Assembly (NCBI RefSeq): GCF_900107435.1
Contig: NZ_FNPZ01000007.1
Coordinates: forward strand, 1 to 64,000
From: Herbiconiux ginsengi
Lineage (GTDB): Bacteria > Actinomycetota > Actinomycetes > Actinomycetales > Microbacteriaceae
Length of the DNA: 64,000 nucleotides
Direction: 5' to 3'
Shown here: in pieces, positions 16,304 to 24,581 of the stretch
How positions within the stretch are numbered: position 1 is the stretch's first letter
How the letters are laid out: the number at the start of each line of letters is the position of its first letter
The notes under the pieces: model-generated
The model's input: the letters and a program-made list of their open reading frames with translations, nothing else
Databases searched by the model: none
Told to the model about the DNA's origin: nothing
Program-made: the position numbers and the translations under genes

Positions 16304-17649
16304 GAGACGTCTTCCCGCACGATGCGGCGCACCTTCGCGGCCGGATCCGGCGTCGCCCAGGGCTCCTCGACGACCGACGCCATACACCCGTAGGTCGAGA
16401 GCAGATCCCGGAGCACGGAGGCGACCCGCGCCGGCGCATCCGGAGCGGCATCCGCCAGCGAGACGCGGACATCGAGACCGGTCTGCCGGATGCGCCAATC
16501 CGCGTAGCCGTCTGAATTCAGCGCCATCGCCCGCCGCACCGCGTCGGGGAACACCTCCACCACGGTCAGCCCATCGGTCCCCGGCAACCGCAGCACCGCG
16601 TCGGCTCGGCCGTCGATCGCAGCAAGCACAGCGGTCACCCTCCCGCAGGCGCACCGCTCGGGCGCCGCCGGATCGACGCGCAGCACGTCGTCGAGTCGAT
16701 ACCGGGCGATGATCTGGGTGCGCCGATCGAAGTCGGTCACCACCGGCGCGAAATGCGTGTGCTCGGCATCCAGCCACTCGCGCTCGACGAAGACCGACTC
16801 CTCGTTCAGATGCAGCGCCCCGTCTGCACAACTGACGCCGAGGAGTCCCTCGGTCGCCTGGTAGACCTGCCGAGTCGACACGCCCCATGCCGCCTTCACC
16901 CGGCCGGCCGTCTCCGGTTCGAGAACTTCCGCGACCGAGACCACGAGCCCCGGCCGGATGCCGAGCGACCCGTCCAGTGCCCTCCGGGCGAGGGCATCGA
17001 GAACGGAAGCCGGAGCCACCAGCACGTCGGGCCCCACACCCCGAGCGACGGCGCCGTCGAGCGCCGCGACGTGACCGTCGAACGGTTGGGTGAGGTCGTG
17101 GAAGGCGAACCGGATGCGCGAACTCGCCACCGACTCGTAGAGGTTGCCGCCCGCACGCAAGAAGAAGGCGATCCGCAGTGGCGACTCCCACGGACGCAGC
17201 AGCTGCCCGAGCGCCCGGTGGTCGAGCACTCGGGCGAGGATCGTGCCGGCCCAGAGCATCCGCTCGCGCGGACTCACGAGGAACGCTCCCCGCCGGCCCG
17301 AGGTTCCGCTCGAGAGACCGACCGTGAGATCGCCGTCGACCAGGGGCGCGAAGTCGCGGCTGCGTTCGGCTTCCAGCGCGACGTCGAGCGCGTCGACCAG
17401 GCGCACGCCTCGGGTGTTCAACTCGTCGAACCGCTCGAGCAGGGTCGACTTGTCGACGATCGGCAGCTGATCGAGCCGCATCCGGGAACCGTCTGACCGG
17501 TAGAACGGCGCCGCGGGAATCCGCCTCAGGAACGAGCGGATGCGCCGGCGCTGCCACGCCTCGAACCGCGCCCGGGTGCGGAACCGGAACCCCCACCGCG
17601 CACGAACGAATCGGCCGAGCATCACGGCGACGAGCGCGCGGTCCGTCAT
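16300..17649 (-). CDS. F390 synthetase-related / phenylacetate-CoA ligase-like adenylating enzyme
   Basis: A 449-residue ANL-superfamily protein. The phosphate-binding loop is GLSSGTSGRRGAF (about residues 105-117), preceded by the PIVDKSTLLERF block seen in phenylacetate-CoA ligase relatives. The second ATP motif appears as YQATEGLLG, and the hinge region as YRLDD. A CAC-G region near 345 is typical of the F390 synthetase-related subgroup. It lacks a carrier domain. The ATG at 17649 was chosen; a GTG at 17661 is possible. It heads a four-gene coupled operon and probably activates a carboxylic acid (or beta-hydroxy acid) as an adenylate. Substrate unknown; no family member of this subgroup has a function I can cite. 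Confidence 0.85.
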   Translation of the reverse strand: MTDRALVAVMLGRFVRARWGFRFRTRARFEAWQRRRIRSFLRRIPAAPFYRSDGSRMRLDQLPIVDKSTLLERFDELNTRGVRLVDALDVALEAERSRDFAPLVDGDLTVGLSSGTSGRRGAFLVSPRERMLWAGTILARVLDHRALGQLLRPWESPLRIAFFLRAGGNLYESVASSRIRFAFHDLTQPFDGHVAALDGAVARGVGPDVLVAPASVLDALARRALDGSLGIRPGLVVSVAEVLEPETAGRVKAAWGVSTRQVYQATEGLLGVSCADGALHLNEESVFVEREWLDAEHTHFAPVVTDFDRRTQIIARYRLDDVLRVDPAAPERCACGRVTAVLAAIDGRADAVLRLPGTDGLTVVEVFPDAVRRAMALNSDGYADWRIRQTGLDVRVSLADAAPDAPARVASVLRDLLSTYGCMASVVEEPWATPDPAAKVRRIVREDVS

Positions 17650-17731
17650 CGACCGTGTCACCCCGTCAGGATAACCGCACGCCGCGAGCCGGCGCCGCCG
17701 ACGTGTGCACGCTCGCGGAGCCCGGGACTCA

Positions 17732-17737
17732 TAGAAT
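17732..17737 (+). promoter_or_regulatory. TAGAAT -10 box, likely leaderless promoter
   Basis: TAGAAT is followed by six bases (GGCGCA) and the ATG of the GAP-family gene, with no ribosome binding site. This is the clearest leaderless architecture in the window. Confidence 0.6.
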
Positions 17738-17743
17738 GGCGCA

Positions 17744-18484
17744 ATGGCGGGCATCATCGGACACATCCTGCCGCTCGCCCTCGGCGTGGCCCTCAGTTCC
17801 GTTCCCATCGTGGTGATGGTGCTCATCCTGCTGTCGCCGCGCGGCCGCTGGTCGAGCCTCACCTATCTGATCGGGGCCGTCATCGGCCTCGCCGGCCTCA
17901 CCACGCTCTTCACCGCCGTGGCCACACTCCTCCCGCCCGCGCCTTCCTCCAGCAAGAGCCCGCTCATCGCCACCATCGAAGTCGCCCTGGGGGCGGGTCT
18001 GCTGTTCATCGCCGCTGTGCGCTGGCGGCGCGCCCGACGTCTCCATCACGAGCAGACCGAGGGGCATGCGGCCGCCGCCGCCGGCGCACCCGGCGGCGGC
18101 ACCGGCACCGCCGCGAAGTCGCAGACGGGAGCCGCCAAGTGGATGGCCAAAGTCACCACTCTCGGTCCGATCCCCTCACTCGGCGTCGGCTTCGTACTCA
18201 TGCTACGCCCGAAGAACCTCCTGCTCACGATCGCCGCCGGAGTCGCCATCGGTGCCGGCGGAGCGACCTTCAGCGAGGTGGTGGTCGGCATCGCCCTGTT
18301 CGTGGTGCTCGGCATCTCGACCCTCGCGGCCCCGATCATCTTCGCCGTCGTCGATCCCTCACGGATGCGCCGCCCCCTCGAAGAGACGCGCATCTGGATC
18401 GAGGGCAACAGCGCCACGGTCACCACCATCGTCGTTCTGGTGCTCGGTACCGTGATCATCGGCAGCGGCCTGGCCCACTACTGA
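17744..18484 (+). CDS. GAP-family (SfLAP-like) membrane protein
   Basis: A 246-residue protein with six predicted membrane helices in a 3+3 arrangement, split by an Ala/Gly-rich cytoplasmic loop (about 100-130). This is the layout of the GAP/sulfolipid-1-addressing protein family of LysE-like exporters, implicated in mycobacteria in moving glycolipids or peptidolipids to the surface. The LSPRGR and GPIPSLGVGFVLMLRPKNLLL segments fit the family. It is divergent from the adenylating enzyme/ketosynthase/P450 operon with a 94-base gap, so it could export that pathway's product; this link is inference. Confidence 0.75.
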   Translation: MAGIIGHILPLALGVALSSVPIVVMVLILLSPRGRWSSLTYLIGAVIGLAGLTTLFTAVATLLPPAPSSSKSPLIATIEVALGAGLLFIAAVRWRRARRLHHEQTEGHAAAAAGAPGGGTGTAAKSQTGAAKWMAKVTTLGPIPSLGVGFVLMLRPKNLLLTIAAGVAIGAGGATFSEVVVGIALFVVLGISTLAAPIIFAVVDPSRMRRPLEETRIWIEGNSATVTTIVVLVLGTVIIGSGLAHY

Positions 18485-18518
18485 CAGGCTTGGCCCCGCT
18501 ACTGAACCCGGCGGCGCT

Positions 18519-20078
18519 TCACCCGAAGTCGCGGATGAAGCGCTCGAACTCGCTCCGCCCGGTCGTGCCCGATGCCGTCACGTCGGAGATCCGCAGGATC
18601 GTCAGGCCCGAATACGCGGTCGCACCCGAGAAGGCGTCGCGGATGTGCGACCAACCAGGCCCCGACGCCGATCCGGTGCTGCCGAGATTGCCGGCCAGGG
18701 CGTTCTCGCCCTTGAGCACGATGTGTGCCTTGGTGGCGGCCGCGCCGACCCAGGAGACGAGAGAAGCGGCATCGGAGTAGGCGTGCGCCGAACCGTCCCA
18801 CTCCCGCCCGTCGGGCATCTCGAGGGCGGTGAAATGCAGGAGCACATGGTGCGTGGGCGTACGGGTGCCGTCGCCGTTCACGTCGAGGTCGTGCACGAGG
18901 TTCGCGATGCCGTCGTAGCCGTGCGAGGTCGACGCGGCGTTGTAGGCCTGGTCGGTGTGGATGAGCCCGGCGGCGACCTCGGGCGCCCGCTGCATCGGGC
19001 TCGTCGACATGGTCTGCCAGTGCACCCCGGGAACCTTGAGACCGAGCGGCACCGAGGCGAGACCACCGTCGAAGGCGTCGATGGCCTGCGTCATCACCTC
19101 CCGGCCGTGGCGCAGCAGGCTCTCGTTGTACCAGCGGGTGAAGTCGCGCCCGTAGGTGATCGAGTGGTAGGCGCCGGAATCGATGAACCGCTCATGGTCG
19201 GTGGGTGGCGAGATCATCGAGTAGGTCAGACCCGGGATACCCCAGGCCGCCGCGACACCGGCGACGGAGCCGTAGCGGGCGACAGCCCAGTCGGCGAACG
19301 CCGTGACGGCGGCCGGGGTGTAGCTCTGGAAGGTGCCCCGGTTCGGGTAGCCCGCCGGGTTGCCGGCGACCTTCGAGTCGTGCGCGGCATAGGACGGGTA
19401 GCGCAGCTCGCCAGCCGGCCCCGTGCCGATCGTGACCTCCTGGATGCGGTCGGCGAAATCGGTTCCCGGGGTCGTGACGTGCGTTTCGAACGCGTTCATG
19501 AAGTCGCGCATGTCCTGGAGCGTGCGACGGTTCGCGGAACCCCAGGGCGACGGGGCTTCGTGGTTGTCGTTCCCGTACTCGCTGCGGTAGAAGTTGTCAG
19601 CCGGGATGCTGGAGCACGCGCCGGTGAAGCCGCAGACCTCGAGGGGCTCCCAGACGAACGAGGGAACGGAGATGTCGCAGACATCCCCCACGTTGCTCTT
19701 GCACTCGTGGAACGACATTACCGGCACCAGGTCGAGCCCAGCCCCCACGACCGCACCGAACAGCTTGTCGTAGTAGGCCCAGTCGAAGGTTCCCCGCGAG
19801 GCCTCGACGGCACCCCACCACACGTCGACCGCCACGGCGTCGACGCCCTGCGCGTCGGCCACCGCCAACGACGCGGTGAAGGCCCGCCACTGGGGCCCGG
19901 AGGTCTGCCAGTCGTCGATCCAGAGCGGCGCCATCACGTTGACGGTCGATGCTGTTCCCGAACTCGCCGAGGCGGCGGGAGTAGCGAGCGGCGCGACCGC
20001 GAGGGCCAGCGACGAGAAGGTGGAGAGAACGGCGGCCGCGACTGCGACCCGGGTGCGGGGATGGGTACGAGATGCCAT
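18519..20078 (-). CDS. Secreted beta-amylase (glycoside hydrolase family 14)
   Basis: A 519-residue exported enzyme that releases maltose from non-reducing ends of starch-like glucans. A signal peptide spans about residues 1-38, ending in an Ala-rich cleavage region. GH14 hallmarks follow: DVWWGAVE (about 86), the HECKSNVGD block with the substrate-binding HxCxxNxGD motif (about 123), GTGPAGELRYPSY with the catalytic acid Glu (about 218), and LKGENAL with the base Glu (about 465). Length suits a single catalytic domain without a starch-binding module. The ATG is preceded by GGGGGG. GH14 enzymes are uncommon in bacteria, but the motif set is unambiguous. Confidence 0.92.
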   Translation of the reverse strand: MASRTHPRTRVAVAAAVLSTFSSLALAVAPLATPAASASSGTASTVNVMAPLWIDDWQTSGPQWRAFTASLAVADAQGVDAVAVDVWWGAVEASRGTFDWAYYDKLFGAVVGAGLDLVPVMSFHECKSNVGDVCDISVPSFVWEPLEVCGFTGACSSIPADNFYRSEYGNDNHEAPSPWGSANRRTLQDMRDFMNAFETHVTTPGTDFADRIQEVTIGTGPAGELRYPSYAAHDSKVAGNPAGYPNRGTFQSYTPAAVTAFADWAVARYGSVAGVAAAWGIPGLTYSMISPPTDHERFIDSGAYHSITYGRDFTRWYNESLLRHGREVMTQAIDAFDGGLASVPLGLKVPGVHWQTMSTSPMQRAPEVAAGLIHTDQAYNAASTSHGYDGIANLVHDLDVNGDGTRTPTHHVLLHFTALEMPDGREWDGSAHAYSDAASLVSWVGAAATKAHIVLKGENALAGNLGSTGSASGPGWSHIRDAFSGATAYSGLTILRISDVTASGTTGRSEFERFIRDFG

Positions 20079-20150
20079 CCCCCCACGCTAGGTTCGCGCG
20101 ACCGCCGTCCGACGTGAGTAGTTTCTCCCTAATTCACGACCGCCCCGCGG

Positions 20151-21800
20151 CTAACCGCGACGTGCGCCCGTGCGCACCGTGCGCATCCGCAGCACGGCGA
20201 GCACGGTGCCCGCGCCGAGCAGCAGGACGCCCACCGGAAGGGCGCTCAGGGCGCCGTCCGCGCCCGTCGCCGCCAACTGCGAACCGGTTGCGGCCGGTTC
20301 GGCCACCGGCTCCGGCACGGGTGCCGGATCGACCGGCACGACGACCGGCGGGTACTGGTTGATCGCCGTGGTGTCGTTCGCGAGCGACGCCGTCACCGAG
20401 GCGATGGCGCCCGCCATGATGCCGAGCGCATCCGCGTTCACGTTGGCGATGCCGTCGGCCGCCGAGTGGTAGTTCGGGTCGGGCGTGATGCCCGGCCCTC
20501 CCGTGCCGCCGAAGAGCGCGGCCTGGTCGACCGTCTTCTCGTCGTCGGCGCCGGTGAACAGACCGGAGGCCGCCACATCGTTGGCGATGAACGCGTCGTA
20601 GTCGCTCCGGGCGTCGAACGCCGTGTCGATCCACGGCTGCCCGATCGCGTCGAAGTAGTCGGTGAACGCCTTCTCGGTGGCGATCGAGCCCTCGGGCACC
20701 TCGACCGGCGCTTCGTAGGTCGACTGATCGGCGTCGTACACGCTGATCACGTAGTTCGGCGAGGCCACCATGTCGAAGTTGAGGTAGGTGGCGATCTCGT
20801 CGAGCTCATCCGGATCGTTCGCCGCCAGGTCGTCGACGTAGTACGTCGAACCGACGAGGCCGACTTCCTCCGCGCCCCACCAGGCGAAGCGCACCTGGTT
20901 GTTGAGGTCTCCGGATGCGGCCAGCTGCACCGCGGTCTCCAGGATGGCGGCCGACCCCGACCCGTTGTCGTTGATGCCGGGCCCTTCGGGAACCGAGTCG
21001 AGGTGCGCCCCGAGCATCACCGTGTTGTCGTCGCGCCCTGTGGGCGTCTCGGCGATGATGTTGAAGGTGTCGACGGTGGTCGTGGTCTCCTGCAGCGTGA
21101 GGCTGACCGTGGGGTTGCCGGGCAGCGCGGCCACCAAGGCCGCGCCCTCCTCCTGGGTGAGCCCGACCGACGGGATGTACTCCGGCACCTGCTCGCCGAG
21201 GGTGCCGTTGAGCGGCCCGGGCTCGTTGTTGTAGATCAGCACCGCGGCGGCACCGGCTCCGGCGGCGGCGAGCGACTTCTCGGCGAACGAGCAGGCCCCG
21301 CGGCTGACCACGGCGACCTTGGCCGTGGCGACCACACCGCCCCACTCCTCGGTGGTGCATCCGGTGGCGGTGGCGGGAACGACCATCTCCGCGTCCACGA
21401 TCCCGCCCACCGCGGTCTCGGTGGTTCCCTCCATGGGGATGCGGTCGCCCTCCGGCCCCGTGGTCGTGCCCAGCAGGGTGATCGAGAAGTCGTCGATCGT
21501 CTGTGTCGTGGCCTGGAACGGCTGACGCACGGGCGTGTATCCCGCCGCGGTGAGCACGCTCTCGATGTACTGCCCGCTGGCCTCGTAACCCGGCGTGCCG
21601 ATGGCGCGGTTGCCGCCGTTCGCGTCGGCGATGTCTTGCAGGGCCTGCAGGTGCGTGGTGATGCCCGCGACCGTGACCCGTGACTCCAGATCGTCGGGAT
21701 CGACGGCGAAGGCCGCGCTCGACCCGAAACCGGCGACTCCCGCGACCACCACCCCCGTTCCGATGCCGAATCCTGCGAGTCTCCGATGAAGCATCTTCAC
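20151..21800 (-). CDS. Cell-wall-anchored M28-family metallopeptidase with PA domain
   Basis: A 549-residue exported zinc aminopeptidase. Layout: signal peptide (1-32), N-terminal peptidase part, protease-associated (PA) insert (about 130-240), then the M28 catalytic core with GAHLDSVPEGPGINDNGSG (His/Asp zinc ligands), WWGAEEVGL (catalytic Glu and Glu ligand) and a late HSAADG. The C-terminus carries QLAATGADG, a membrane segment and an Arg-rich tail, a class E sortase signal like that of the small protein at 3214. The start is a GTG at 21800 with GGGGAG six bases upstream. It probably trims peptides at the cell surface. No sortase gene is nearby. Confidence 0.93.
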   Translation of the reverse strand: MKMLHRRLAGFGIGTGVVVAGVAGFGSSAAFAVDPDDLESRVTVAGITTHLQALQDIADANGGNRAIGTPGYEASGQYIESVLTAAGYTPVRQPFQATTQTIDDFSITLLGTTTGPEGDRIPMEGTTETAVGGIVDAEMVVPATATGCTTEEWGGVVATAKVAVVSRGACSFAEKSLAAAGAGAAAVLIYNNEPGPLNGTLGEQVPEYIPSVGLTQEEGAALVAALPGNPTVSLTLQETTTTVDTFNIIAETPTGRDDNTVMLGAHLDSVPEGPGINDNGSGSAAILETAVQLAASGDLNNQVRFAWWGAEEVGLVGSTYYVDDLAANDPDELDEIATYLNFDMVASPNYVISVYDADQSTYEAPVEVPEGSIATEKAFTDYFDAIGQPWIDTAFDARSDYDAFIANDVAASGLFTGADDEKTVDQAALFGGTGGPGITPDPNYHSAADGIANVNADALGIMAGAIASVTASLANDTTAINQYPPVVVPVDPAPVPEPVAEPAATGSQLAATGADGALSALPVGVLLLGAGTVLAVLRMRTVRTGARRG

Positions 21801-21946
21801 GTGGTTCTCCCCTTGATCGCGTGAACGTTTGTCGAAGACTACCCCCGTTCAGGGGGCGGAAGGCAAGCGTCCGTCGGAAAACCGCAAATACCGCCGACTT
21901 CGCTCCGCCCCGGGCGCGCGGGCGCACCGAACAGCAGAATGAGAGC

Positions 21947-23134
21947 ATGAGCTCGCCCGCGCCCACCACCCGGCCCCTGCGCGCCCTGCGCACGGCGCTG
22001 GTGCTGCTCGTGGCGGGGTCGGCGATGCTGTTCGGAGGATGCGTGTCCGACCTGGCTGCCGGTGAGGCGATCGACCCGTCTTCCCGCCCTGTGCCCGACG
22101 GAGGCACGCGCACGCCCTCCCCCCTCTCCGCCGGACCGGGAGGCCGGATCACCCACACCGGCAGTTCGCAGACCGATCCCTTCGGCGTCGAGGGCTACCT
22201 CCTGGTCGACGGCGAATCGGCGCGCCACGTGGCCGCCAACGCGGGCCTGGTGACGATGATCGGCGTCGACGGCGTGATGGTGTCCGACGACGGCGCGAGC
22301 CTCGTTCCCGAGCCGGACGGATCGGCCGAGGCGGTGGCCGAAGCGCACGCCCGTGGCCTGCGCGCCGAACTCCTGATCGCCAATTACGATCTCGAGACGA
22401 AGGACTTCTCGGCCGAGATCGGCTCCGCTCTGCTCGGCAGTCCGGCGAATCGCACGGCGGTGATCGACCAGTTGGTCGACGCGGTGGAGGAGGGCGGCTA
22501 CGACAGCGTGCAGCTCGACCTCGAATACCTCGGCATCGCCGACGCCGCCGGATTGACCGCCTTCGCGCGCGAGCTCGACTCCGCCCTCGACCGGATCCCG
22601 GGCCACGGCCCCGACTCGCTGCCCGACAGCGGCACCCTCACCGCGACGGGCGAGATCCCGATCTCCATCGCCGTGATGGCCAAGGCCAGCCCCGCCGACT
22701 ACCTCGCCGCCGGGTACGACTTCCACGGCCTGCTCGCCAGCGTGCAGCGGGTGGTGCTGATGGGGTACGACCAGCACGGTCCCTCCTGGAGCGAGCCCGG
22801 GCCGGTGGGTGGTCTGCCCTGGGTGCGGGCGTCGCTCGACGCGCTGCGCGCATCCGGAGTCCCCGGCGCCTCGATCGACCTCGGCATCGGGGCCTACGGC
22901 TACTCCTGGCCGGGCGACGGCTCCCCCGGCACCACCCTGCGGGTGACGGATGCGCGCGCCGTCGCCGGCGACCGCGCGGTCTTCGACCCCGAACAGGGCG
23001 AGTGGACGGCGACGCTCGAGGACTCCACGGTGCTCTGGTGGTCGGATGAGGCCTCCCGCAACATCCGCGTGCAGCTCGCGAAAGACGAGGGGCTGCACGG
23101 CGTCGCCATCTGGCAGCTGGCCTCCGCGGAGTAG
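21947..23134 (+). CDS. GH18-like glycoside hydrolase lipoprotein
   Basis: A 395-residue predicted lipoprotein: the signal peptide ends in a lipobox (AMLFGGC, Cys about 27), so the mature protein is membrane-tethered outside the cell. The rest has a TIM-barrel pattern of the spore-germination/SpoYaaH-type GH18 branch: SVQLDLEYLG holds the D-x-E catalytic pair (about 190), VVLMGYDQHGPSWS the substrate Tyr-Asp strand, and GVAIWQLASAE the terminal Trp strand. It probably acts on a cell-wall or chitin-like glycan. A CAGAAT hexamer six bases before the ATG suggests leaderless transcription, although GAGAG could also serve as a ribosome binding site. The substrate is not predictable. Confidence 0.82.
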   Translation: MSSPAPTTRPLRALRTALVLLVAGSAMLFGGCVSDLAAGEAIDPSSRPVPDGGTRTPSPLSAGPGGRITHTGSSQTDPFGVEGYLLVDGESARHVAANAGLVTMIGVDGVMVSDDGASLVPEPDGSAEAVAEAHARGLRAELLIANYDLETKDFSAEIGSALLGSPANRTAVIDQLVDAVEEGGYDSVQLDLEYLGIADAAGLTAFARELDSALDRIPGHGPDSLPDSGTLTATGEIPISIAVMAKASPADYLAAGYDFHGLLASVQRVVLMGYDQHGPSWSEPGPVGGLPWVRASLDALRASGVPGASIDLGIGAYGYSWPGDGSPGTTLRVTDARAVAGDRAVFDPEQGEWTATLEDSTVLWWSDEASRNIRVQLAKDEGLHGVAIWQLASAE

Positions 23135-23137
23135 AAT
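23132..23137 (+). promoter_or_regulatory. TAGAAT -10 box overlapping a stop codon
   Basis: TAGAAT begins with the TAG stop of the GH18-like lipoprotein gene and would drive the small membrane protein gene at 23205 with a leader of about 60 bases. Confidence 0.4.
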
Positions 23138-23204
23138 CGGCGGCAGCACGAGCACAGGTAGGTGCCACACGAACGCGGTGGGGTGCTCGGAGACGAGGCG
23201 CACG

Positions 23205-23522
23205 ATGGACGACGATCCGACGAAGGTCACCAACCAGCCCGCGCTCACGACCTCCACGGGGCGGATCTGGCTCATCCTGGGCGCAGTCATGGCCGCCATC
23301 GCGGTGGTGCTGCTCTGGGCGCTGCAGCAGGTGAATTCGACCGGAGTCGCGATCGTCGGCATCGTCGTGATCCTGCTGCTCTACGTGGCGATGGTGGAGG
23401 TGCGGCTGCTGGTGCACGGCGGGCGGCTGCGACTCATCCTGATGGCCGTCTGCTTCGGTGCCATCGCGGCCGTCGCGCTGGTGTGCGTCATGGTGATCGG
23501 GATGTCGCAGATCCCGAGCTGA
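23205..23522 (+). CDS. Small three-helix membrane protein, function unknown
   Basis: A 105-residue protein with a polar N-terminus (about 1-20) and three hydrophobic segments (about 22-42, 48-68 and 78-100) separated by short charged turns. No motif that I recognise. The ATG at 23205 is preceded by GAGG at good spacing; the longer open frame upstream is antisense-like noise within the GH18 gene. Gap to the following exporter gene is 63 bases and same strand. Confidence 0.7.
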   Translation: MDDDPTKVTNQPALTTSTGRIWLILGAVMAAIAVVLLWALQQVNSTGVAIVGIVVILLLYVAMVEVRLLVHGGRLRLILMAVCFGAIAAVALVCVMVIGMSQIPS

Positions 23523-23585
23523 CCCCCGCTCGACAGCTAGCCATGCAGCCACGCGACGGCGTCGATCCGTGGCACACTGTCGCCC

Positions 23586-24578
23586 ATGCTTCCTTATCTG
23601 GCGGTTCTGCTCGCCGCGGTCTGCTTCGGCACGACCGGCACCGCGCAGGCCTTCGGACCCTCCGACGCGTCCTCGGTCTCGATCGGGGCCGCCCGCATCC
23701 TGATCGGCGGTGCCGTGCTCGCCGCGGTCGCCCTGCTGCTCCGGATGCGGGGTCGTGCGCGTGCCGGCAGCCCCGCGCCCGCGATCCCCGGCCCGGGCGG
23801 GCGGCGCACGCCGTCGTGGCTGCTGCTCCTGATCGGCGCCGCGGGGGTGCTGGCCTATCAGCCCGCGTTCTTCCTCGGCACGAGCCAGAACGGGGTGGCC
23901 GTCGGCACCGTCGTGGCCCTCGGCTCGGCTCCCATCATCACGGGCCTCCTCGACTGGGCGCTGCACCGCCGCTTCCCGGGCGCGATCTGGCTCGTCGCCA
24001 CGCTCGTGGCGACCCTCGGCGTGGTGCTGATCAGCGGCCTCATCGGCATCGGCAGCGGGACGGGCGCCGGCGGCGGGGGCGGTTCGGGCACCGGCGGAGC
24101 CGGCGCCCCCATCAGCTTTTCCGGTCTCCTCGCCTCGGTCGGCGCCGGCGCCTCCTACGCCGTCTACACCCTCGCCAGCAAGGCGCTGCTGGAGCGCGGC
24201 TGGACGCCCAGTTCCACCATGGGGTCCGTGTTCGGGCTCGCCGCAGCATTCAGCATCCCGCTGCTGCTCACCACCGACATCCGCTGGCTCGCCACCGCAC
24301 CGGGGCTCGCGATGGCCCTCTGGCTCGGCCTCGTCACCACCGCCGTGGCCTATCTGCTCTTCGGCTGGGGCCTCGGGCGTCTGCGGGCCTCGACGGTCTC
24401 CACACTGACCCTCGCCGAGCCGCTCACCGCGACCCTCCTGGGCACCCTGGTGCTCGGCGAGGTGCTCTCGGGCGTGGCCGTGGCGGGTCTGATCGTGCTC
24501 GCCGCCGGCCTGGTCATCCTCGCCGTGCCCTGGCGCGGTCGGCGAAGCCCGGCGCCCGCGGTCAGCCCTTCCTCGTGA
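23586..24578 (+). CDS. EamA/DMT-family transporter
   Basis: A 330-residue membrane protein with ten predicted helices in two five-helix EamA repeats; the second repeat begins after about residue 175. Such carriers export amino acids, nucleotides or other small metabolites. The GTTAVA-like end of repeat 2 (TTAVAYLLFGWGLGRLRAS...LAEPLTATLLG) is typical. The loop joining the repeats (about 156-177) is an unusually Gly-rich run, GTGAGGGGGSGTGG. It ends three bases from the convergent GH63 gene with no visible terminator. Substrate unknown. Confidence 0.88.
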   Translation: MLPYLAVLLAAVCFGTTGTAQAFGPSDASSVSIGAARILIGGAVLAAVALLLRMRGRARAGSPAPAIPGPGGRRTPSWLLLLIGAAGVLAYQPAFFLGTSQNGVAVGTVVALGSAPIITGLLDWALHRRFPGAIWLVATLVATLGVVLISGLIGIGSGTGAGGGGGSGTGGAGAPISFSGLLASVGAGASYAVYTLASKALLERGWTPSSTMGSVFGLAAAFSIPLLLTTDIRWLATAPGLAMALWLGLVTTAVAYLLFGWGLGRLRASTVSTLTLAEPLTATLLGTLVLGEVLSGVAVAGLIVLAAGLVILAVPWRGRRSPAPAVSPSS

Positions 24579-24581
24579 GCC

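Noticed and set aside
22638-23966. Long minus-strand frame across the GH18 and small membrane genes
   Set aside because: Translation is rich in Arg/Ala/His with no motif; the opposite strand has clear lipoprotein and membrane genes.
24060-24110. Gly-codon run inside the EamA gene, possible frameshift
   Set aside because: Both halves of the transporter are in one frame; the Gly-rich loop is in-frame.
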